A DNA stretch of 62,546 nt from UBA4719 sp038249115. Lineage in GTDB: Bacteria; Actinomycetota; Actinomycetes; Actinomycetales; Dermatophilaceae. The notes under the pieces are model-generated. The model saw only the letters and a program-made list of their open reading frames with translations, was not told where the DNA came from and did not search any database. This document shows, in pieces, positions 48,899-60,168 of the stretch (position 1 is its first letter; every line of letters begins with the position of its first letter). Position numbers and translations under genes: made by a program. Location: contig JBBRWQ010000005.1 of the NCBI GenBank assembly GCA_038249115.1, forward strand, positions 1-62,546. The letters run 5' to 3'.

Positions 48899-50098
48899 TC
48901 ACTTCAGGTTGCCGTCCCTGATATCGGCGAAATAGCGCCTGGCCTGGGCATCGAACAAGACGATCGACTGGCGGTCTGCCGTCCATCCGAAGGTGCCTGC
49001 TGCGACCCGGTTGTGGACCTTGTTCGGGCTGGTGATGAAGGCGCTGGCCGCGAATGTCAGCACCTGCTCGGCGCTCAGGTTGGTTGTGAGGTTGGGAGCC
49101 GCGGTGTGCAGGATGCCTGGCAGCTTTGCCGGACCCAGCAGCTTGGTGAAGGCGCCGGCTGCCATGATCAACAGGCCCTGGTTTGCCGACCGACCGAAGT
49201 CGCCGCCCGGGACTGCGTAGCGTGCCCGCGCGTAGGACAGAGCCTGCACCCCGCTGAGCTGGTTGATACCGGCCTTGACGTTCGCACTGGACTTCGTGTC
49301 CTTGACCGCGACCGGTGCGTTCAGACGCAGTCCGCCAATGTCGTTGATGAGCGTCTTGAACCCCGTGAAGCCGGTGATCATGTAGCCCTCCAGTGGTACC
49401 CCGGTCGCAGAGACCACGGTTCGCTGTAGCGCCTTCGGCCCGCCGAACATCAACGCGGAGTTGATCTTGCCCTTCCCGCCGGTGGCCAGGTTCACATACG
49501 AGTCCCGGGCAATCCCCAGGACCCCCCCACCACCGTGACCGTCGAGACCGACGATATGCAGGCTGTCGCCGCGGGAACCGTCGATCGCCTGACCGGGACG
49601 AGCATCAGAGCCGACCAGCAGGACCCGGCGTGGGGTGCCGCCCAGAGTGGGCCTCGACAAGCCCACCGACGGCCACCAGCCGCCGACAACCTTCCAGCTG
49701 GGTGCCTTCACCGCCAGAGTCACGTCCTTGCCGGATGTGACCACGGCGATCGGCACGCCCTTCCACGACGAGACCGCACCCTTGACAACGACTTTGGCCG
49801 TCGGCTTGACCGGCTTGCGTTTGCGCAGCAGCAGCGTCGCAGAGGCGGAGGACGCGACGGCGCCCCCGTAGTAAAGAGGCTTGATGATCGCCGCAAGCGC
49901 GGCCGGCATCCCGCTGGCCGTGAAGGGCGGCGGGGTCACCGCCGCCGTCGTCGTCGGCGCGGCTGATGTCCTTGTCGTCGGCGAGACCACCTTCGTGGGC
50001 GACGAAGTACATCCGCTGAGCACCAGAGCACCGGTCAGCAGGGCTGATACCCCAAGGAAAAGGGCAGGGCGCGACGAGGGAGGGAAGACGCGAGGCAT
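48899..50098 (-). CDS. LytR-CpsA-Psr (LCP) family lipoprotein
   Basis: 399 residues from ATG 50098. Signal with lipobox VLSGC (C30), a Thr/Pro-rich linker, then the LCP domain: VLLVGSDARPGQAIDGSRGD with the pyrophosphate-binding Arg/Asp pairs, LHIVGLDGHGGGGVLGIARD, FTGFKTLINDIGGLRLNAPV, and LSGVQALSYARARYAVPGGD. LCP enzymes attach wall polymers to peptidoglycan from lipid carriers. A lipidated form is unusual since most LCPs are anchored by a membrane helix. It follows clpC by 75 nt on the same strand. Confidence 0.88.
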   Translation of the reverse strand: MPRVFPPSSRPALFLGVSALLTGALVLSGCTSSPTKVVSPTTRTSAAPTTTAAVTPPPFTASGMPAALAAIIKPLYYGGAVASSASATLLLRKRKPVKPTAKVVVKGAVSSWKGVPIAVVTSGKDVTLAVKAPSWKVVGGWWPSVGLSRPTLGGTPRRVLLVGSDARPGQAIDGSRGDSLHIVGLDGHGGGGVLGIARDSYVNLATGGKGKINSALMFGGPKALQRTVVSATGVPLEGYMITGFTGFKTLINDIGGLRLNAPVAVKDTKSSANVKAGINQLSGVQALSYARARYAVPGGDFGRSANQGLLIMAAGAFTKLLGPAKLPGILHTAAPNLTTNLSAEQVLTFAASAFITSPNKVHNRVAAGTFGWTADRQSIVLFDAQARRYFADIRDGNLK

Positions 50099-50173
50099 GC
50101 GCCCACCGTACGTCCTACCCACCCTGCGGCCGCATCCGGTTCAGCTGCTGCGGAGGGCTGACCACGCCTGGAG

Positions 50174-52828
<2,655 letters not shown>

Positions 52829-52845
52829 CGCTCTTGCTCCTCGCT

Positions 52846-52861
52846 ATCGAGATACCTCGAT
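52846..52861. promoter_or_regulatory. Inverted repeat in the clpC-osmC divergent region
   Basis: ATCGAG and CTCGAT flank ATAC about 18 nt upstream of the clpC start. The position suits an operator or an mRNA 5' hairpin. The rest of the 266-bp interval 52829-53094 shows no gene and no confident ClgR or HspR site. Confidence 0.35.
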
Positions 52862-53094
52862 GTTACTTGTGCTCAGCCGCCCGCGCTCAAGGTGCGCCAC
52901 ACTGATGCGTGAACGGGACAACGACCCGGTATGCCGGTCTGTTCCGTCCCTTGAGCCTCGCCGGCTCATGTTCGCCCTCGGCGTAGGCGTGGACTCACTC
53001 CTGGTGACCGTTGGCCACCGGTGGCATAGTCAACAGCCATCGGGACTGCAACCGACCCCGGCGCCCAACGTTCACCACAACGAAGGAGACCATC

Positions 53095-53526
53095 ATGGCC
53101 ACGACTCGAACCGCCCACGCCCACTGGGAGGGCTCCCTGATCGAGGGCGCCGGACAAGTCACGCTCGAGTCCTCCGGGGTCGGGACCTTTGAGGTCAGCT
53201 GGCCCTCCCGAGCAGAAGAGGCGAACGGCAAGACCAGCCCCGAGGAGCTGCTTGGTGCGGCCCACGCGACCTGCTTCTCGATGGCTCTGTCGAACGGGCT
53301 CGCCAAGGCCGGCACTGCGCCGACCGCGATCGACACGTCGGCCGACGTCACGTTCCAGCCGGGCACGGGCATCACCGGGATCGTCCTCCGGGTGAGCGGC
53401 TCGGTGCCCGGCATCACTGCTGCTGAGTTCACCGCGGCCGCCCAGGACGCCAAGGCCAACTGCCCGGTGAGCGGGGCGCTCAAGGCCGAGCTGATCAGGC
53501 TCGAGGTCGGTGACTTCTCCGGCTAG
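53095..53526 (+). CDS. OsmC/Ohr-family peroxiredoxin-like protein
   Basis: 143 residues, AAGGAGA before the ATG. AHAHWEGSLIEGAGQVTLES, then TSPEELLGAAHATCFSMALS with the first redox cysteine and catalytic-arginine region, and DAKANCPVSGALKAELIRLE with the second cysteine in NCPVS. OsmC proteins reduce organic hydroperoxides with dithiols. Divergent from clpC; 21 nt from the convergent nei2 stop. Confidence 0.92.
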   Translation: MATTRTAHAHWEGSLIEGAGQVTLESSGVGTFEVSWPSRAEEANGKTSPEELLGAAHATCFSMALSNGLAKAGTAPTAIDTSADVTFQPGTGITGIVLRVSGSVPGITAAEFTAAAQDAKANCPVSGALKAELIRLEVGDFSG

Positions 53527-53546
53527 ACCCGCTACCAGAGCCCAGG

Positions 53547-54404
53547 TCAGCGGCGGCGCTGGCAGCGACCGCACCAGAACAGGTTGCGTCCGGCAACCAG
53601 CTGGGTGCGGACTCTGGAGCCGCACACGTGACACGGCTCGCCGGTCCGCTTGTAGAGGTAGAAACGACGCTCGAAGCGGTCACCGAGGCGCGCCCCGGTG
53701 ACCGCAGCCGTATGCGCGGCCGCCGAGCCGTCCGTGACCTCGGCCAGGGCCTCTGCCACCTGGTCGTCCATCGTGACGATCTGGCCGAATGCCACTCCGA
53801 GCGGCATCAGCCTGGCCAGGTCGTCCCAGATGGCCCGCCAGGTGGTCGGCCGAATCTCACGGCCGGGCCGGAACGGGTCGACCCGATGCCGGAACAGCAC
53901 CTCGCACCGATAGACATTGCCCACCCCGGCCAGCACCGTCTGGTCCATCAGAAGCTCGGCAATCGGCCTGGTGCTGCGCAGGATCCGGCTCAGCGCCAGG
54001 TCCGGGTCGGCGTCCCGCCGGAGGGGGTCGGGGCCCAGCCGAGCCTGGATCTCGTCCACCTTCTCCGGTGTGACGACCGCGCACACGGTCGGCGCCCGCA
54101 AGTCCCCGACCCATGTGTCATTCAGCAGCCGGAGCCGGACCTGCCCCACGGGGGCGAGGTCGGCATGGTGACGCATGACGGAGAACTTGCCGATCAGACC
54201 GAGGTGGACGTTCAGCCAGCGGTCGCGCTCGAACTGGACGAACAGGTGCTTTCCCCAGGCCGAGGCGCCGACCATGGTCAGCCCGTCCAGCAACGACGCG
54301 CCGTCCTCGAACCGGCCCTGGGGGCTCGAGACTGCGACCTGCGACCCTGCGAACGCACGGTCCAGCCGGACGGCCAGAGCGTGGGTCGTGTGACCTTCGG
54401 GCAT
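53547..54404 (-). CDS. Endonuclease VIII-like DNA glycosylase (Nei2 type)
   Basis: 285 residues starting MPEGHTTHALAVRLDRAF with the Pro2-Glu3 catalytic residues of the Fpg/Nei family. VHLGLIGKFSVMR, then H2TH region LMDQTVLAGVGNVYRCEVLF, and a C-terminal zinc finger CHVCGSRVRTQLVAGRNLFW with CGRC. Removes oxidised bases with AP lyase activity. 'MPEGHT' is typical of the actinobacterial Nei2 group. 3 nt downstream of the ku stop. Confidence 0.93.
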   Translation of the reverse strand: MPEGHTTHALAVRLDRAFAGSQVAVSSPQGRFEDGASLLDGLTMVGASAWGKHLFVQFERDRWLNVHLGLIGKFSVMRHHADLAPVGQVRLRLLNDTWVGDLRAPTVCAVVTPEKVDEIQARLGPDPLRRDADPDLALSRILRSTRPIAELLMDQTVLAGVGNVYRCEVLFRHRVDPFRPGREIRPTTWRAIWDDLARLMPLGVAFGQIVTMDDQVAEALAEVTDGSAAAHTAAVTGARLGDRFERRFYLYKRTGEPCHVCGSRVRTQLVAGRNLFWCGRCQRRR

Positions 54405-54407
54405 CCG

Positions 54408-55199
54408 CTAGCCGGCCTCGCTGCGTGCGGCCTTGGCCCGCTCGACACTGCGCTGCAGCGCGGCCAGCAGATCCAGCACCTCGCCCGAGCTGTCCTTCGC
54501 CGCCGGGGTCTCGCGCACCTCTCCACCCTCGATCTTGGCTTGCACCAACGCGTCGACAGCCCCCTTGTAGTCGTCCTCGTAATCGCCCGGATCGTAGTCC
54601 CCGGCCAGCGACTCGACCAGCATGTTGGCCATCGCCAGCTCGGCCGGCTTGGCGTCGGTCTCCTCACCCAGGCTGGCGAACTCAGGCGATCGGATCTCGT
54701 CCGGCCACAGCATGGTCTGCATGACGATGACGTCGTCGCGAACGCGCAGCACGGCGATGGTCATCCGGGTCCGGATCGAGACCGTCACGATGGCCATCCG
54801 GTCGGCGGACCTGAGCGCATCACGCAACAGCGCGTACGCCTTGACGGCAGTCTTGTCAGGCTCGAGGTAGTAGCACTTGTCCAGCAGCATCGGGTCGATC
54901 TGGTCGGCGGGAACGAACTTGTCGACGGCGATCTCGCGGCTGCTCCGGGTCGGCAGGTCCGCAAGATCGTCGTCGGTGAGCACGACCATCTGGCCGTCCT
55001 CGGTCTCGTAGCCCTTAGCGATGTCGTCATAGGACACCTGCTCGCCGTCGATGCTGCAGATCCGCTGGTACCTGATCCGTCCGCCGTCCTCGCGGTGCAC
55101 CTGGCGGAACTGGACGTCATGGTTCTCCGTCGCCGAATAGAGCCGCACCGGCACATTGACCAGACCGAAGGACACTGCACCCTTCCAGATGGCACGCAC
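54408..55199 (-). CDS. ku: Ku protein (non-homologous end joining)
   Basis: 263 residues from GTG 55199, preceded by GAGGAGGA 8 nt upstream; a longer in-frame ATG at 55235 is less likely because Ku proteins begin at MRAIWKGAVSFGLVNVPVRL. The core DNA-encircling fold is seen in SIDGEQVSYDDIAKGYETED, GQMVVLTDDDLADL, EPDKTAVKAYALLRDALRSA and DEIRSPEF. It binds DNA ends and recruits LigD functions, encoded divergently as two separate genes 90 bp away. The C-terminal tail is short and lacks the Lys-rich extension of mycobacterial Ku. Confidence 0.96.
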   Translation of the reverse strand: MRAIWKGAVSFGLVNVPVRLYSATENHDVQFRQVHREDGGRIRYQRICSIDGEQVSYDDIAKGYETEDGQMVVLTDDDLADLPTRSSREIAVDKFVPADQIDPMLLDKCYYLEPDKTAVKAYALLRDALRSADRMAIVTVSIRTRMTIAVLRVRDDVIVMQTMLWPDEIRSPEFASLGEETDAKPAELAMANMLVESLAGDYDPGDYEDDYKGAVDALVQAKIEGGEVRETPAAKDSSGEVLDLLAALQRSVERAKAARSEAG

Positions 55200-55289
55200 A
55201 ACCAGGTCCTCCTCACCGCCTCTTGGGAACGTCATGGCGGATTGTTCTTGTGTCGCGGCAGAAACCGCCCCGTGCGTCAGGATGGACCC

Positions 55290-56228
55290 ATGCGCCCCAT
55301 GCTGGCTAGCCAGGGAACCGCGATTCCCAGCGGTCCGCAGTGGGTGCACGAGGTCAAGTGGGACGGAATGCGCGTGCTGGCCGATGTCGACGACGGCCGG
55401 CTGGCGCTGTTGTCCCGCAACGGGAACGACGTGACCACAAGCTTCCCGGAGCTGGGCATCCTGGCCGGCCCGGGCATGCCCGACGACATGCTGCTCGATG
55501 GAGAGGTCGTCTCGCTGGTGAGTGGCCTCCCGTCGTTCTCCGCACTGGCCGAACGGATGCACGTCAGCGACGTCAGAACGGCACGTCGGCTCGCAGCCAA
55601 GGCACCGGTGACCTTCATGGTGTTCGACCTGCTGCGGCTGTACGGCGTCGACCTGACCTCCCGTCCGATGGCCGAGCGGCGGTCAGCTCTGGAGCGCATC
55701 GGTCTTGGCGGTACCAGCGTTCAGGTGCCGCCGACCTACGATGACGGCGCCGCGCTGCAGGCCGCGACCCTGGAGCAGGGACTGGAAGGCATTGTCAGCA
55801 AACGACTTTCATCCAAGTACAGCTCGGGGCGGCGCAGTCCTGACTGGCTCAAGTTCGCCCATCGCGTGTCGATGTCGGTGGTGATCGGCGGATGGCGGCC
55901 GCAAACCGGAGGCACACACAGTCTGGGCGCGGTACTGGTCGGCACGCCAACCACCCAGGGACTTCTCTATCTGGGTCGCGTGGGCAGCGGTCTGGCCGGC
56001 AAGGAGCAGGAACGGGTACGGGCTGCACTACGGGATCTGAAAGCCGAGTCCTCACCCTTCGCCGACGAGATCCCCACCGTTGACGCACTGGGGACGACGT
56101 GGGTTCGGCCGGAGGTCGTCGTGGACGTGCGAGCGCTGGAGCTGTCTGCTCAAGGCAGACTCAGGCAACCGGCATACCGCGGTCTGCGACGTGACCTGTC
56201 CCCCGCCGATCTGCACGACCAGGGGTGA
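55290..56228 (+). CDS. ATP-dependent DNA ligase of the LigD ligase-domain type
   Basis: 312 residues from ATG 55290. Adenylation motif I is EVKWDGMRVLADV (K23), motif III LLDGEVVSL, motif IV EGIVSKRLSSKYSSGRRSPD, motif V DWLKFAHR. OB-fold domain with VVIGGWRPQTGGTHSLGAVL and LYLGRVGSGL follows. Stand-alone ligase equivalent to the LigD C-terminal domain. Divergent from ku; polymerase gene starts 6 nt after its stop. Confidence 0.94.
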   Translation: MRPMLASQGTAIPSGPQWVHEVKWDGMRVLADVDDGRLALLSRNGNDVTTSFPELGILAGPGMPDDMLLDGEVVSLVSGLPSFSALAERMHVSDVRTARRLAAKAPVTFMVFDLLRLYGVDLTSRPMAERRSALERIGLGGTSVQVPPTYDDGAALQAATLEQGLEGIVSKRLSSKYSSGRRSPDWLKFAHRVSMSVVIGGWRPQTGGTHSLGAVLVGTPTTQGLLYLGRVGSGLAGKEQERVRAALRDLKAESSPFADEIPTVDALGTTWVRPEVVVDVRALELSAQGRLRQPAYRGLRRDLSPADLHDQG

Positions 56229-56234
56229 GCTCGC

Positions 56235-57161
56235 GTGCCAGATAGAGAAATCGACCTGACCGCCGTGCTCGTTGATGGCCATCGTCTCCAGCTGAGCAAC
56301 CTCGACAAGGTCATGTATCCCGCGACCGAGACCACCAAGGGTGAGGTGCTCAACTACTACGTCAGAGTGGCCCCGTTCCTGCTGCCCCACCTCGCGGATC
56401 GGCCCGTGACCCGGGTCCGCTGGCCACACGGGACGGCCGGGCCCTCGTTCTTCGAGAAGAACTTGCCGCCCGGAGCACCGAAATGGCTGCGGTTCATGGC
56501 TATGCCGACCAGCGGCTCGCGCTCGGAGAGTACCCGCGACAGCCTCAGCTATCCGATCGTGGACGGCTCTGCGGCCCTGACCTATCTGGTGAACCTCGCA
56601 TCCCTGGAGCTGCACGTCCCCCAATGGAGGTTCGACCGGGAGGGTCATCCGCAAGATCCCGACCGGCTGGTGATCGACCTCGACCCGGGCACCCCTGCAG
56701 GGCTGCACGAGTGCGCCCAGCTCGCGCTGCTGGTGCGTGAGAGGCTCGAGCGGATCGGCCTGACGACGGCGCCGGTCACCAGCGGAAACAAGGGAATGCA
56801 GCTGTATGCCGCGTTGCCGGGCGAACAGGACTCGTCCACGATCAGCGACGTCGCGCGACAGATCGCGCAGGACATGACGAGGGTGCGGCCCGAGCTGGTG
56901 CTGTGGAAGATGACGAAGTCCCTGCGCCCCGGCAAGGTGTTGCTGGACTGGAGCCAGAACGCCGCAGCCAAGACAACGATCACGCCGTACTCGTTGCGCG
57001 GCAAGGACGTTCCCTTTGTCGCGGCCCCCCGCACGTGGGCAGAGGTCGAACGTGGCGCAGAGCAGAGGGACGCCTTGAGTCAGCTCGACATGGAGGACGT
57101 CCTCAAGAGGGTGGCCCGCGATGGTGATCTGTTCGGAGCCATGCTCGCCCCACCCAGATAA
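56235..57161 (+). CDS. LigD-type polymerase/primase domain protein (PolDom)
   Basis: 308 residues, GTG start. LSNLDKVMYPATETTKGEVL, then PVTRVRWPHGTAGPSFFEKN, the catalytic D148-L-D150-P motif in LVIDLDPGTP, VTSGNKGMQLYAALPG, and WSQNAAAKTTITPYSLRGKD. This archaeo-eukaryotic-primase-like polymerase fills gaps and adds ribonucleotides during end joining. With Ku and the ligase it makes a complete split NHEJ set; the LigD 3'-phosphoesterase domain is not present here. Confidence 0.94.
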   Translation: MPDREIDLTAVLVDGHRLQLSNLDKVMYPATETTKGEVLNYYVRVAPFLLPHLADRPVTRVRWPHGTAGPSFFEKNLPPGAPKWLRFMAMPTSGSRSESTRDSLSYPIVDGSAALTYLVNLASLELHVPQWRFDREGHPQDPDRLVIDLDPGTPAGLHECAQLALLVRERLERIGLTTAPVTSGNKGMQLYAALPGEQDSSTISDVARQIAQDMTRVRPELVLWKMTKSLRPGKVLLDWSQNAAAKTTITPYSLRGKDVPFVAAPRTWAEVERGAEQRDALSQLDMEDVLKRVARDGDLFGAMLAPPR

Positions 57162-57166
57162 CAGCA

Positions 57167-57192
57167 GTGGCTGCGCCCGAAGGCGCAGCCAC
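57167..57192. terminator. Bidirectional hairpin between the polymerase and lsr2 genes
   Basis: GTGGCTGCGCC and GGCGCAGCCAC form an 11-bp perfect stem with a CGAA tetraloop. It lies 5 nt after the polymerase stop and 24 nt after the convergent lsr2 stop. Confidence 0.8.
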
Positions 57193-57216
57193 CGAAAGTC
57201 TGGTCAGCAGAAGTGG

Positions 57217-57546
57217 TCAGCCGTTTGCCTTGTCGTAGGCAGCCAGAACGTCGGCGGAGACCCGGCCACGATCGCTGACCTTGTGGCCGTTGTTGCGAGC
57301 CCACTCGCGCACCGCGCTCAGGTCACCCCTGCGCACACCACCACCAGCTGCCTTTCGTGAGCTCTTACGGCCGCCCGAGCGCCGTGCGTGACCCACCCAG
57401 GTCGCCACGTCGTCACGCAGCTTCTGGGCATGAGCGGCGGTCAGGTCAATCTCGTAGGACACACCGTCAAGTGAGAACGACACGGTTTCAGCCGCTACCG
57501 CTCCGTCGATGTCGTCAACCAACAGAACTTGGACCCGCTGTGCCAT
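57217..57546 (-). CDS. lsr2: Lsr2 nucleoid-associated xenogeneic silencer
   Basis: 109 residues from ATG 57546 with GGGAG upstream. N-terminal dimerisation beta sheet (AQRVQVLLVDDIDGAVAAET, VSFSLDGVSYEIDLTAAHAQ) and C-terminal AT-hook-like domain with VREWARNNGHKVSDRGRVSA, where RGR contacts the minor groove. It bridges DNA and silences AT-rich foreign genes. A short Arg/Gly/Lys linker (RRSGGRKSSRKAAGGGVRRG) separates the domains. Actinobacteria-specific marker. Confidence 0.97.
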   Translation of the reverse strand: MAQRVQVLLVDDIDGAVAAETVSFSLDGVSYEIDLTAAHAQKLRDDVATWVGHARRSGGRKSSRKAAGGGVRRGDLSAVREWARNNGHKVSDRGRVSADVLAAYDKANG

Positions 57547-57627
57547 GAAAACTCCCGTATGTGGAATGTCACCAGTCGATGAACAGGGTTCGTCGACTAT
57601 TACGCTCCCAACCATACGCGCAGATTC

Positions 57628-57834
57628 TTATGCAGTGGAATCCTTTTGGTCAGTATTGTTGGACTGTTCCGTCGAAGATGGCGGAATTACTTGGCTGGCT
57701 TCCCACTTGGAATGCGCTAGGCGTTCGTTACGGTCACCTTCCAGCATTGCCTTGACGACCACATAGAACAAGTAGGCGACACCCGCGCTCGGCAACAGCG
57801 CCCCGAGCGCGATCAGTACGGAATGCAGGCTCAT
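57628..57834 (-). CDS. Small single-helix membrane protein behind lysS
   Basis: 68 residues: MSLHSVLIALGALLPSAGVA, then YLFYVVVKAMLEGDRNERLA and a polar Ser/Thr/Asn/Gln tail. One long hydrophobic helix (about 6-27) with a cytoplasmic charged region. The ATG is 2 nt after the lysS stop, so translation is coupled. The DNA from about 57550 to 57730 is more AT-rich than its surroundings. I recognise no family. Confidence 0.7.
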   Translation of the reverse strand: MSLHSVLIALGALLPSAGVAYLFYVVVKAMLEGDRNERLAHSKWEASQVIPPSSTEQSNNTDQKDSTA

Positions 57835-57836
57835 GT

Positions 57837-59336
57837 TCACTCCGGCTTCAGCAACGGGAACAGAATGGTTTCGCGGATACCGGCCCCGGTGAACAGCATG
57901 ACCAGCCGGTCGATGCCGAGTCCGAGGCCGCCCATGGGCGGCGCGCCGTACTCCAGTGCCCGCAGGAAGTCCTCGTCGAGCTGCATGGCCTCGACATCTC
58001 CGGCAGCGGCCTGAAGGGACTGGGCGGTGAGCCGGTCTCGTTGGATCACCGGGTCGATCAGCTCGGAGAAGGCCGTCCCGCGTTCCATACCACCGATGAT
58101 GAGGTCCCATGCCTCGATAAGCCTGGGATCCTTGCGATGCGGGCGAGCAAGCGGCTGCGCAGACGGCGGGTAGTCGCAGACGAACGTAGGTTGTATCAGG
58201 GTCGGCTCGACAATCTCCCCGAAGAGCTCGACCACGAGCTTTTCGGCCTCCCACTCGGGACTTACCAGTACATTTCGCAGGGCCGCGATCGCCTGAAGTG
58301 TCTTGACGTCGGTATCCGGAGTGATTTCTTCGCCGACTGCCTCGGAAAGACCCTGATAGACCGGCAGCCAGCGCCATTCGCCACCGAGCTGGATCTCGCC
58401 CGCAGGCGTGTCGATGACGCGGGTGCCAAATGCGTCAGCTGCCGCAAGGATCATCTCCTGCATCAGGTGAGCCATCGTGTGCTGGTCGCCAAAAGCCTCA
58501 TAGACCTCAAGGAGCGTGTATTCAGGACTGTGGCTGGAGTCAACACCCTCGTTGCGGAAGACCCTGCCCATCTCGAAGACCTTCTCCACCCCACCGACAA
58601 CGGCACGTTTGAGATACAGCTCCAGCGCAATCCGCAGTGACATGTTGATGTCGAAAGCATTGAGATGTGTCGAAAAGGGCCGGGCTGTGGCGCCACCATG
58701 CACGAGCTGCAGAACCGGCGTCTCGATCTCGATGTACCCGCGATCGTGCAGCGTGTCGCGCACCGCCCGGACGATGGCCGAACGGTGGCGCACCATGTCA
58801 CGAGCCTCCTGGCGCACGATCAGGTCCGCATAGCGCTGGCGGACTCGCGCTTCCTCGGACAGCTCACTGTGCATGGTCGGAAGGGGTCGCAGCGCCTTGC
58901 TCGCCATCGTCCACTCGTCAGCCAGCACTGAGAGCTCGCCGCGCTTGCTCGAGATCACCCGACCGTGGACGAAGACGAAGTCGCCAAGGTCCACGTCGGC
59001 CTTCCAGGCTGCCAGCGACTGCTCGCCGACCTCCGCCAGGCTGAGCATGGCCTGCAGACGCGTGCCGTCGCCCTCCTGCAAAGTGGCGAAGGCGAGCTTT
59101 CCGGTGTTGCGGATGAAAACCACCCGCCCCACGACACCCACGACGTCACGAGTCTCCTCGGCGATCGCCAGGTGCCCGTATGCCGCACGCACCTCGGCGA
59201 GCGTGTGCGTGCGAGGCACGCCGACGGGATACGGCTCCCTGCCCTCTTCCAGCAGACGGGCCCGCTTGATCCGGCGGACCTGCATCTGCTCGGGCAGGTC
59301 GGTCTCGGGAAGGGCGGGGCTGGGGGGCTGACTCAC
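57837..59336 (-). CDS. lysS: Lysyl-tRNA synthetase (class II) LysS
   Basis: 499 residues from GTG 59336 (VSQPPSPALPETDLPEQMQV). OB-fold anticodon domain (VVGVVGRVVFIRNTGKLAFA) and class II core: motif 2 GGVEKVFEMGRVFRNEGVDS with HSPEYTLLEVYEAFGD, motif 3 PPMGGLGLGIDRLVMLFTGA. Charges tRNA-Lys. It lacks the long N-terminal LysX membrane domain. Divergent from a methyltransferase gene with 51 bp between. An in-frame start at 59384 lacks a ribosome site. Confidence 0.97.
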   Translation of the reverse strand: MSQPPSPALPETDLPEQMQVRRIKRARLLEEGREPYPVGVPRTHTLAEVRAAYGHLAIAEETRDVVGVVGRVVFIRNTGKLAFATLQEGDGTRLQAMLSLAEVGEQSLAAWKADVDLGDFVFVHGRVISSKRGELSVLADEWTMASKALRPLPTMHSELSEEARVRQRYADLIVRQEARDMVRHRSAIVRAVRDTLHDRGYIEIETPVLQLVHGGATARPFSTHLNAFDINMSLRIALELYLKRAVVGGVEKVFEMGRVFRNEGVDSSHSPEYTLLEVYEAFGDQHTMAHLMQEMILAAADAFGTRVIDTPAGEIQLGGEWRWLPVYQGLSEAVGEEITPDTDVKTLQAIAALRNVLVSPEWEAEKLVVELFGEIVEPTLIQPTFVCDYPPSAQPLARPHRKDPRLIEAWDLIIGGMERGTAFSELIDPVIQRDRLTAQSLQAAAGDVEAMQLDEDFLRALEYGAPPMGGLGLGIDRLVMLFTGAGIRETILFPLLKPE

Positions 59337-59387
59337 CCGGCAAGGGTACCCAGCAGACCCGTCCTCCCTGACCGATAGTTTCAATAC

Positions 59388-60164
59388 GTGAGCGAGAGCA
59401 AGGCTTCAGACGTGTTCGACGCCCGGCGGGTGGCGTTCGGGACGTACGCCGCCACATACAACGCGGTGCGCCCGGAATGGCCCGCAAAGACGGTGGCCTG
59501 GATGCTCGGGTCGCCAACAACCGCAGCCGTATGCCGCGTGATCGACTTGGGCGCGGGGACAGGAAAAGGGACGCTGGCGATCGCAGCGCAGGGGCACGAA
59601 GTCATCGCTGTCGAGCCCTCGGAGGGCATGCTCGACATACTCAGGGCATCTCTGGAGTCGTCACCAGCAGAGATTGGACGACGCATCACCTGCCTGGCGG
59701 GCGGGGCCGAGGACATCCCCGTCGAGACCGGCTCCGTCAGCGCGGTGGCGGTCTTCCAGGCGTGGCACTGGTTCGACGCTGCGGCCGCGGCTGCAGAGTG
59801 CGCGCGGGTCCTCCGGCCCGGCGGCTGGCTGTCCATGGCATGGCACCACCGGTCCGAGGACGTCGGGTGGTTACGCGAGCTGTCCGACATCGTCCAGCGA
59901 CGCGAGAACCTGCCGGACGACCAGGAGGCTCCGCCTGTGGGGCCGGAGTTCAAGCCCGTCGAGACCAAGCTCTTCACCTTTGGCATGCGGCAGAGCGTCG
60001 AGGACCTGGTGCTTCATGCCTCGACCTGGTCCTACGTGGCGATCCACCACGAGCGTGACCGGATCCTCGACGACGTCCGCGTGTTGGGGCAACGCGTGGC
60101 CGACGCCGACGGAATGGTCGATATCCCGATGACGACCCGCTGCTACCGGCTGCGTCGACGCTGA
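59388..60164 (+). CDS. Class I SAM-dependent methyltransferase
   Basis: 258 residues, GTG start. FGTYAATYNAVRPEWPAKTV, then SAM-binding motif I VIDLGAGTGKGTLAIAAQGH, motif II VIAVEPSEGMLDIL, GGAEDIPVETGSVSAVAVFQ, AWHWFDAAAAAAECARVLRP. Typical of the fungal-like TAM/Trm112-independent small-molecule methyltransferases. Substrate unknown. Ends a few bases before the convergent ogt stop. Confidence 0.88.
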   Translation: MSESKASDVFDARRVAFGTYAATYNAVRPEWPAKTVAWMLGSPTTAAVCRVIDLGAGTGKGTLAIAAQGHEVIAVEPSEGMLDILRASLESSPAEIGRRITCLAGGAEDIPVETGSVSAVAVFQAWHWFDAAAAAAECARVLRPGGWLSMAWHHRSEDVGWLRELSDIVQRRENLPDDQEAPPVGPEFKPVETKLFTFGMRQSVEDLVLHASTWSYVAIHHERDRILDDVRVLGQRVADADGMVDIPMTTRCYRLRRR

Positions 60165-60168
60165 GCGA

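Noticed and set aside
52865..52896. Possible HspR HAIR-like element upstream of clpC
   Set aside because: Only about 5 of 7 bases match in the second half-site, and the spacing and sequence are too loose to claim.
53628..55289. In-frame extension upstream of the DNA ligase
   Set aside because: It crosses nei2 and ku on the other strand, and ligase homology begins exactly at ATG 55290.
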